Source of the DNA: DASPKW01 sp038244055
GTDB taxonomy: Bacteria > Planctomycetota > Phycisphaerae > Tepidisphaerales > Tepidisphaeraceae
DNA length: 16,226 bases
Assembly (NCBI GenBank): GCA_038244055.1
Contig: JBBRTW010000121.1
Location: forward strand, 1-16,226
Direction: 5' to 3'
Of this stretch, positions 11,783 through 16,226 are shown one piece after another. The notes under the pieces are model-generated. The model did not search any database, was not told where the DNA came from, and saw only the letters and a program-made list of their open reading frames with translations. How positions within the stretch are numbered: the first letter of the stretch is position 1; each line of letters starts with the position of its first letter. The translations under genes were made by a program, and so were the position numbers.

Positions 11783-12355
11783 ATGAAATTCAAAGCCCTC
11801 TTCATCGTTGTTCCGCTGTTTATGGCGGCCACGTCATTTGCCCAGAACGGTCCGCCCGAAGGACGCGATGGCCCCCCGCGCCGCGACGATGGCCAGGGCC
11901 CTCCCGGCCAGCGCGAGCCGTTCGATCCCGCTTTCAACGGCCCCGGCGGCGGCGGTCCCGGCCGGAATAATCCGCGCCCGGGCAACGCGCTGATGAACCA
12001 GGTCGAGCTCATGCGCAACTGGCTCGACCTGATCGACCGCTACGCGCGACTGGCCAAGGACCCGGTATCGGCGGCCGTCGCCGCGGTGATTTCGGCCGAC
12101 GATCTCCTGCGCGGCAAGCCTCCCGAACAGGCCATCGAGTTCTTCACCAAGATGCTCGCCGCCACGAAAAACGAAACCGTGCAGCGAACCATCAAGCTGC
12201 AACTGGTGGAAATCTACGGCCGGAATAATCAGACGGACAAGGCCCTGGAAGTGCTGCGCGAACTAATCGCTGCCGCCCCGGCGCAATCGGCCAATGCGGC
12301 GGGACCCACCAGCCCCGCCGCGCCGAATTCCGGTGTCGCCGAAGCTCAGCGATGA
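11783..12355 (+). CDS. Exported Pro/Gly-rich protein with a helical, possibly TPR-like domain
   Basis: Encodes 190 residues. The signal peptide is clear: MKFK, a hydrophobic core to residue 19, and a likely cut after A20 (TSFA/QN). Residues 21-70 are low-complexity, rich in Pro, Gly, Arg and Asp (for example GPPEGRDGPPRRDDGQGPPG). Residues about 72-170 are helical with repeated hydrophobic spacing, and the part ending VEIYGRNNQTDKALEVLREL reads like a tetratricopeptide hairpin. An Ala/Pro tail follows. GGAG six bases before the ATG fixes the start. It stands 15 bases before miaA, so the two may be co-transcribed. The location after the sigma/anti-sigma pair suggests an envelope-stress target or partner, but no function is known. 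Confidence 0.85.
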   Translation: MKFKALFIVVPLFMAATSFAQNGPPEGRDGPPRRDDGQGPPGQREPFDPAFNGPGGGGPGRNNPRPGNALMNQVELMRNWLDLIDRYARLAKDPVSAAVAAVISADDLLRGKPPEQAIEFFTKMLAATKNETVQRTIKLQLVEIYGRNNQTDKALEVLRELIAAAPAQSANAAGPTSPAAPNSGVAEAQR

Positions 12356-12370
12356 GGACCCGCTCTGAAG

Positions 12371-13297
12371 ATGGCAGATTCAACCCAACTCCTCGTCATT
12401 CTCGGACCCACCGCCTCCGGAAAAAGCGAACTTGCGCTGGAACTCGCTCGGCGCACCGGCGCGGAAATTCTCAGTGTCGATTCCATGCAGGTCTACCGCC
12501 ACATGGATATCGGCACCGCCAAGCCGTCAGTCGCCGAGCAGGCCCAGGCGCGGCACCATCTGATCGATCTGGTCGAGCCCATCGAGCAATTCACCGTCGC
12601 CCGATTCGTCGAACTGGCCGATGCCGCCATCGCCGATGCCGGCCGGCGCGGCGTACCCCTCATCGCCACCGGCGGCACGCCCCTCTACTACAAGGCCCTC
12701 TTCGAAGGATTGTTCGAAGGCCCACCGGCCGATGAAACCATCCGCGCCCGCCTGCGCGAGCTGCCGGGCGATGAGCTTCACCGGCGGTTGACCCTGGCCG
12801 ACCCCGCAGCGGCCGGGCGCATTCATGCCAACGACACCAAGCGCCTCCTCCGCGCTCTCGAAGTCTTCGAAATCACCGGCAAGCCGATCACGTCATTCCA
12901 GACCGAATGGGCCGACGCCGCCGGCGGCGCGAAGCATCGCCATCCCGCCACCTGGATCGGACTGAACTGGGATCGCGAGCTGCTCAACCGCCGCATCAAC
13001 GCCCGCGTGAAGAAAATGATCGAGGCGGGATGGGTGGATGAGACGCGCGAGCTTCTCGCGCGCTTTGGCGAACTTTCCATGACCGCCGGCGAAGCCACCG
13101 GCTATCGCGAACTGATCGATCATCTCAAAGGCGCGATGACACTCGAGGAGGCCATCGAGCAGATCAAGATCGGCACGCGCCAACTGGCGCGGCGGCAGAT
13201 GAAATGGTTTCGGCGCTGGCCCAATGTCAAATGGATTGATGGGACGAGGCCGCTGGTGGAACGGGTTGCGGAGGCGCTGGCTGCGTGGGGGTGGTAA
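12371..13297 (+). CDS. miaA: tRNA dimethylallyltransferase MiaA
   Basis: MiaA transfers a dimethylallyl group to N6 of A37 in tRNAs that read codons starting with U, the first step towards ms2i6A. The 308 residues are the normal length. The P-loop is GPTASGKS (12-19). It is followed by the family's DSMQVYRHMDIGTAKPS (from 37), the HHLIDLVEP segment, ATGGTPLYYKAL and the conserved NDTKRLLRALEVFEITGKP. The closing part has TGYRELIDHL and TRQLARRQMKWFRRW, which contacts the tRNA anticodon stem. It starts 15 bases after the exported-protein gene, with GAGGA overlapping the previous stop. A MiaB partner is not present in this window. Confidence 0.97.
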   Translation: MADSTQLLVILGPTASGKSELALELARRTGAEILSVDSMQVYRHMDIGTAKPSVAEQAQARHHLIDLVEPIEQFTVARFVELADAAIADAGRRGVPLIATGGTPLYYKALFEGLFEGPPADETIRARLRELPGDELHRRLTLADPAAAGRIHANDTKRLLRALEVFEITGKPITSFQTEWADAAGGAKHRHPATWIGLNWDRELLNRRINARVKKMIEAGWVDETRELLARFGELSMTAGEATGYRELIDHLKGAMTLEEAIEQIKIGTRQLARRQMKWFRRWPNVKWIDGTRPLVERVAEALAAWGW

Positions 13298-13396
13298 GTG
13301 GTGGCGATACCCCGCACAACCCGCATTTCACCATTTTCTCACCCCCGTCAAACCGCCGAATTGCACCGAAACCCCTCGCCCGCCCCTGGCCCCCTT

Positions 13397-13425
13397 TTGA
13401 CATTTGCCGCCCGACTTTCTACATG
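13397..13425 (+). promoter_or_regulatory. Promoter with perfect -35 directly in front of the CDF gene (leaderless)
   Basis: TTGACA (13397-13402) is a perfect -35. Seventeen bases later TACATG (13420-13425) occupies the -10 position with three consensus matches. The predicted transcript start falls on or next to the ATG at 13433, leaving no room for a ribosome site. Confidence 0.5.
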
Positions 13426-13432
13426 ACTAGGG

Positions 13433-14383
13433 ATGCCCCTGCGCGCCATCGCCAAAAAGCTCTTCCCGCGCATCCCCGCCCCCGAGGCCGTTGCCGGGCT
13501 CGCATCGGTCCTGGTCGGCGTGCTCCTGCTCTTCATCAAGTTCTTCGCCTATTTCCTCACCGGCTCGGCCGCCATCTTCTCCGATGCCATGGAGTCGATC
13601 GTCAACGTCCTCGCCTCCGTATTCGCCGTCTACGCCCTCTTCTACGCCCACCGCCCGGCCGATGAGGAGCATCCCTACGGTCACGGCAAAGTCGAATTCC
13701 TCTCCGCCGGCTTCGAAGGCGGAATGATCTTCGTTGCAGCGCTGGTCATCGCCTTCCGCGCGGTAGAGGCCCTGATCAAACCCGCCGACATCCTCAAAAT
13801 CGAATGGGGACTTGTCCTCATGCTCGTTGCCATGGTCGTCAACGGCGCGCTCGGGCTCTACCTGGTCCGCTCCGGCCACAAGCACAACTCGCTCACGCTC
13901 GAAGCCGATGGCAAACATCTCATCACCGATGCGGTCACCTCCGCGGCGACCTTCATCGCGCTCCTGCTAGTCTGGTTGACGAAGCTTCCGATTCTCGATC
14001 CCATCGCCGCCCTCCTCATCGCGGTCTACATTTCCCTGACGGCCTATCAACTGATGCGCCGCAGCGCCGCCGGCCTCCTCGACGAGCAGGACAAGGAGGA
14101 TGAAAAACTCCTCCGCCAGATTCTCGATTCCCACCTCGCCCCCGCCGGCAAATTGCCCCACATCTGCTCCTACCACAAGCTCCGCCACCGTCATTCCGGC
14201 CGCTATCACTGGGTCGACTTCCACATGGTCGTCCCGCCCACTCTGACCGTCGATCAAGGCCACGAAATGGCCAGCGCGATCGAGTTCGAGATCGAGCAGG
14301 CGATTGTGGTCGGCAATGCAACGGCGCATATCGAGCCGTGCAAGGGGGAGTGCTGCAACAAGGCGACCGGCCGGGTAGAATAA
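13433..14383 (+). CDS. Cation diffusion facilitator (CDF) family metal-ion transporter
   Basis: CDF proteins export divalent metals such as Zn, Fe, Mn or Co in exchange for protons. The 316 residues show the usual order: membrane helices from about 20, HPYGHGK at 80-86 in the loop after helix 2, six helices in total, and a cytoplasmic C-terminal domain (about 215-300) ending in a Cys-rich CKGECC. In helix 5 the metal site is canonical, H162xxxD166. In helix 2 the residues that align with the family's DxxxD are E54 and N58 (DAMESIVN), so the site is altered. The alteration and the terminal Cys cluster leave the substrate open. The start has no Shine-Dalgarno but a promoter ends 7 bases before it. 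The gene is convergent with the accessory operon. Confidence 0.93.
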   Translation: MPLRAIAKKLFPRIPAPEAVAGLASVLVGVLLLFIKFFAYFLTGSAAIFSDAMESIVNVLASVFAVYALFYAHRPADEEHPYGHGKVEFLSAGFEGGMIFVAALVIAFRAVEALIKPADILKIEWGLVLMLVAMVVNGALGLYLVRSGHKHNSLTLEADGKHLITDAVTSAATFIALLLVWLTKLPILDPIAALLIAVYISLTAYQLMRRSAAGLLDEQDKEDEKLLRQILDSHLAPAGKLPHICSYHKLRHRHSGRYHWVDFHMVVPPTLTVDQGHEMASAIEFEIEQAIVVGNATAHIEPCKGECCNKATGRVE

Positions 14384-14415
14384 TAAAGGTGATTATGTAC
14401 CTGGCTCACCAATTA

Positions 14416-14640
14416 TCATTTGGCTAGGTTGATCGCTTCACCGGTTTTGCCGATCCGCCCAATTCCTACCGATGTGATGGCAAACACTTCACCCGTATTT
14501 TGATCGATCACAATTGGCGTTTTCCCAACACGACCCAAGCTGGTGAAGCGATGATTTGGACGACCAAGCCAGAAGCCAATCGCGAGTCCAACGGCGACCG
14601 ACACTGGCGTAATGACCATAATAAGCCAGCGAACATTCAT
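14416..14640 (-). CDS. Small single-pass membrane protein, last gene of the PIN operon
   Basis: Encodes 74 residues. Residues 5-25 (WLIMVITPVSVAVGLAIGFW) form one membrane helix. The remainder is a short soluble part with a near-repeat, GRVGKT and GRIGKT, around IVIDQNTGEVFAI. I do not recognise a family. The reading frame begins four bases after the stop of the preceding small gene and lies on the same strand, which supports it as a translated operon member. Its base composition is like the rest of the accessory operon, less GC-rich than the neighbouring CDF gene. Confidence 0.6.
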   Translation of the reverse strand: MNVRWLIMVITPVSVAVGLAIGFWLGRPNHRFTSLGRVGKTPIVIDQNTGEVFAITSVGIGRIGKTGEAINLAK

Positions 14641-14644
14641 CGCA

Positions 14645-14794
14645 TCACTTCGCTTTCCGTTGGCTGGCTTGCGGCTTCCGCTTCTCCGCGCGTTCGGCCT
14701 TCAACACGGCTGACTTGGGGACCTTCACGATGGCGCGGAGGGCGCGGTTGAATTCAGACAAAGGCAATTCACTGGATTGGGTGGGCGATGACAT
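14645..14794 (-). CDS. Tiny Lys/Arg-rich protein downstream of the PIN gene, possible antitoxin
   Basis: Encodes 49 residues from the ATG at 14794, chosen because GAGGA stands eight bases before it. An ATG at 14809 overlapping the PIN stop (TAATG) is a second option. The protein has a helix-forming core with FNRALRAIVKVPKSAV and a highly basic tail (KAERAEKRKPQASQRKAK). Short proteins of the form (F)xxxL..I..VPK.E/A..(acidic/basic tail) often neighbour PIN-domain toxin genes, which suggests an antitoxin or accessory RNA-binding role. The latter is inference. It follows the PIN gene within about 15 bases and precedes a membrane protein by four. Confidence 0.6.
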   Translation of the reverse strand: MSSPTQSSELPLSEFNRALRAIVKVPKSAVLKAERAEKRKPQASQRKAK

Positions 14795-14808
14795 TTGAAA
14801 AGTCCTCA

Positions 14809-15402
14809 TTATCGTGACCTTCGAGTAGGCCGCATCATGGGCCGCGATGCTGGGAGAATCGCGGGGATGAGGGACCTCCAACATTTTCGATCGGACGGAG
14901 CCAATTTCAGCGGGGAACCGGCGGGCGGGAAAAGTTGCATTTGCCCGACGTGAGGGTGGTATATCTTAAAGCCCATGATCTGCTCACACCTAAAAAGTTT
15001 CTGGTCATAGGTGTGGAATTCCGTAACGCCCCAAGTCTTTGCGGTCGCTAGATGGATCGCATCCGCTGGTTTCAACGCTCGTCCTCTTCCCAGTAGCAAG
15101 CGTATTAAGGTTTGAGCGTTTCTGGCGATGATCTCATCAACTTCGGCGGTCTTAATCGGTGACGAACTGTCCCAAAAAACTAGGATTCGATCGGCGGTCT
15201 GTTTGCTGAGTTTCCCGCCGGTCTTCTCCTCCTTGGCAAAACAGACTTCGGTAATACTCAAATGCGAGGTGACGATTGTCACCTTTCCGGACTCGCACTC
15301 ATCGAGAAGCGCTTCAATTACAGGGACCCGATCCTGTTCGGCATCAACCGCCGCTAGAAAAACACAGGAGTCCCAATAGTAGATGGGATTATCGTTCGCC
15401 AT
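14809..15402 (-). CDS. PIN-domain nuclease (VapC-like toxin)
   Basis: Encodes 197 residues. PIN domains are Mg2+-dependent RNases. The acidic residues of the site are all in place: D11 in YYWDSCVFL, E52 in SITEVCFAK, D114 in PADAIHLATA and D133 in TYDQKL. The start at 15402 is chosen because GGAGG (15414-15410) lies seven bases upstream. A longer frame to 15492 adds 30 residues overlapping the previous gene and without PIN similarity. It overlaps the upstream gene by 14 bases, indicating translational coupling as in toxin-antitoxin operons. About 30 basic, Pro-rich residues after the domain are longer than usual. The lower GC content suggests recent acquisition. The target RNA is unknown. Confidence 0.9.
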   Translation of the reverse strand: MANDNPIYYWDSCVFLAAVDAEQDRVPVIEALLDECESGKVTIVTSHLSITEVCFAKEEKTGGKLSKQTADRILVFWDSSSPIKTAEVDEIIARNAQTLIRLLLGRGRALKPADAIHLATAKTWGVTEFHTYDQKLFRCEQIMGFKIYHPHVGQMQLFPPAGSPLKLAPSDRKCWRSLIPAILPASRPMMRPTRRSR

Positions 15403-16210
15403 CGCGAAGCCTCCGAATCGCTGCTTCCGCCGACTCCTCCCCTGGCATAGCGGGAGCGCATCCGATTGCTCTACGATACCGTTTTGGCTCAACTGGAGGG
15501 ATTATCGTGATGTTCCGTACTCTGCGCATCGTCGTCGGCAACCCAGTATTTGGATCACGATGAACCACGCCCTCAACCAGAACCATTTCGCCCCACGCCT
15601 TGCGCATCAAATCTTCATTTCCGGGCTGAATGTAGCAGGATACGGCGCGGTCCGAGTTAATCTCATACAAGGTGAAGCGGAGGGCATTTCGATTAGTCAG
15701 ACTTTGCACTTTGCCGCGCAATGCCCCGTAACTTTCCTTCAAATTACTGGGCCGGCGGATAACGAATATCTCCTCCGCGCCGAGACTGCCCTTCTCTTCT
15801 TCGACCAGAGCAGGCTCCAGAGGAAGCTGAAGAGACGGCGCGAATATTTCCGCGTCGTCATCTTCGTTTTCAAACCGAATCGAAGTAACGCGATCGCCAA
15901 TAACTCCAACGATTTTTCGTGCGGCGGCGCGAATCGGCATTGGCAACGATTCAATGCGGCCATCCCGAATCGTTCGCCCCACTTCCACGTATCGCTCAAT
16001 AGATGCCTTAACAGGCGCATGATCTTGAAGTTTATGAACGGCGCGGAGGGAAGCAAGAAAACTCCCCGGCGATAAGTCTTCGACCCAGGGCATCCGCATG
16101 TAGATTAAGATTCTTGCGCTTGCGCGTTCACTGATGATCGAATAGGGTGGGTGGCTGTTCCCGGCCGGGTTGTTTCTCATTCCAACGCCTGACCCCAAGG
16201 AGCTTGGCAT
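15389..16210 (-). CDS. Unknown protein with a probable beta-barrel C-terminal half; candidate antitoxin for the PIN gene
   Basis: Encodes up to 273 residues. The N-terminal half contains SPGSFLASLRAVHKLQDHAP and a helical stretch to about residue 95. The middle is acidic (ENEDDDAEIF). The C-terminal half is strand-rich (GALRGKVQSLTNRNALRFTL, then YEINSDRAVSCYI, VEGVVHRDPNTGLPTTMRRV), which fits an OB- or SH3-like barrel. I do not know a name for it. It ends 14 bases inside the PIN gene, and the operon position upstream of a PIN nuclease is the antitoxin position. The start is uncertain: in-frame ATGs occur at 16210, 16180, 16099 and 16093, none with a good ribosome site. An in-frame TGA lies just upstream of 16210, so the frame is complete within the window. 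Composition is less GC-rich than the core genes. Confidence 0.75.
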   Translation of the reverse strand: MPSSLGSGVGMRNNPAGNSHPPYSIISERASARILIYMRMPWVEDLSPGSFLASLRAVHKLQDHAPVKASIERYVEVGRTIRDGRIESLPMPIRAAARKIVGVIGDRVTSIRFENEDDDAEIFAPSLQLPLEPALVEEEKGSLGAEEIFVIRRPSNLKESYGALRGKVQSLTNRNALRFTLYEINSDRAVSCYIQPGNEDLMRKAWGEMVLVEGVVHRDPNTGLPTTMRRVRNITIIPPVEPKRYRRAIGCAPAMPGEESAEAAIRRLRDGER

Positions 16211-16226
16211 GGACGCTCAAGCGACC

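Noticed and set aside
13427..13918. 163-codon minus-strand frame opposite the CDF gene
   Set aside because: Very Glu/Gly/Asp-rich shadow of membrane-helix codons.
14399..14435. Imperfect stem CCTGGC / GGCTAGG after the CDF gene as a terminator
   Set aside because: Only about six pairs including a G-T, a 16-base loop and no T-run.
15383..16075. 230-codon plus-strand frame opposite the PIN-operon protein
   Set aside because: No ribosome site and no motif; the minus-strand frame fits the operon and overlaps the PIN gene in the way of coupled genes.

Overview
The window is a GC-rich bacterial chromosome segment, most likely from the Planctomycetota (Phycisphaerae-like). This rests on a greatly enlarged SecA (1325 residues), a K+-independent membrane pyrophosphatase with a large soluble insertion, few Shine-Dalgarno sites with some apparently leaderless genes, and several small lineage-type proteins without recognisable families. 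No 16S or other phylogenetic marker is present, so the assignment is an inference.

Layout. Positions 1-582 (minus) hold the N-terminal part of a polytopic, probably GT-C-type glycosyltransferase that runs off the window. Positions 734-1252 (plus) encode a helical protein of unknown function, closed by a clear terminator. Positions 1355-1645 encode a MNT-type nucleotidyltransferase, followed directly by the wreck of its HEPN partner (1643-1783). A small secreted protein (1871-2173) precedes secA (2461-6438). secA converges on rsfS (6664-7017, minus, possibly starting at an AUC codon at 7122). Upstream of rsfS lies a cluster of three strong hairpins, then hppA (7361-10216, minus).

A 445-base divergent region separates hppA from a plus-strand run: ECF-type sigma factor, short membrane protein (probable anti-sigma factor), a dispersed-repeat-like element, an exported Pro/Gly-rich protein, miaA, and a CDF metal-ion transporter. 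The last part (14416-16210, minus) is a lower-GC accessory operon: a 273-residue protein with a probable beta-barrel C-terminal half, a PIN-domain nuclease overlapping it by 14 bases, a tiny Lys/Arg-rich protein, and a small single-pass membrane protein. It looks like an expanded toxin-antitoxin locus.

The housekeeping genes cover protein export (SecA), ribosome silencing (RsfS), energy conservation (HppA) and tRNA modification (MiaA). The accessory parts are a decayed MNT-HEPN pair, the PIN operon and several palindromic or dispersed repeats. The most notable points are a tandemly repeated Trp-centred module in the SecA wing region, an apparent AUC start for rsfS behind a near-perfect Shine-Dalgarno, the HEPN relic, and the four-gene PIN operon.
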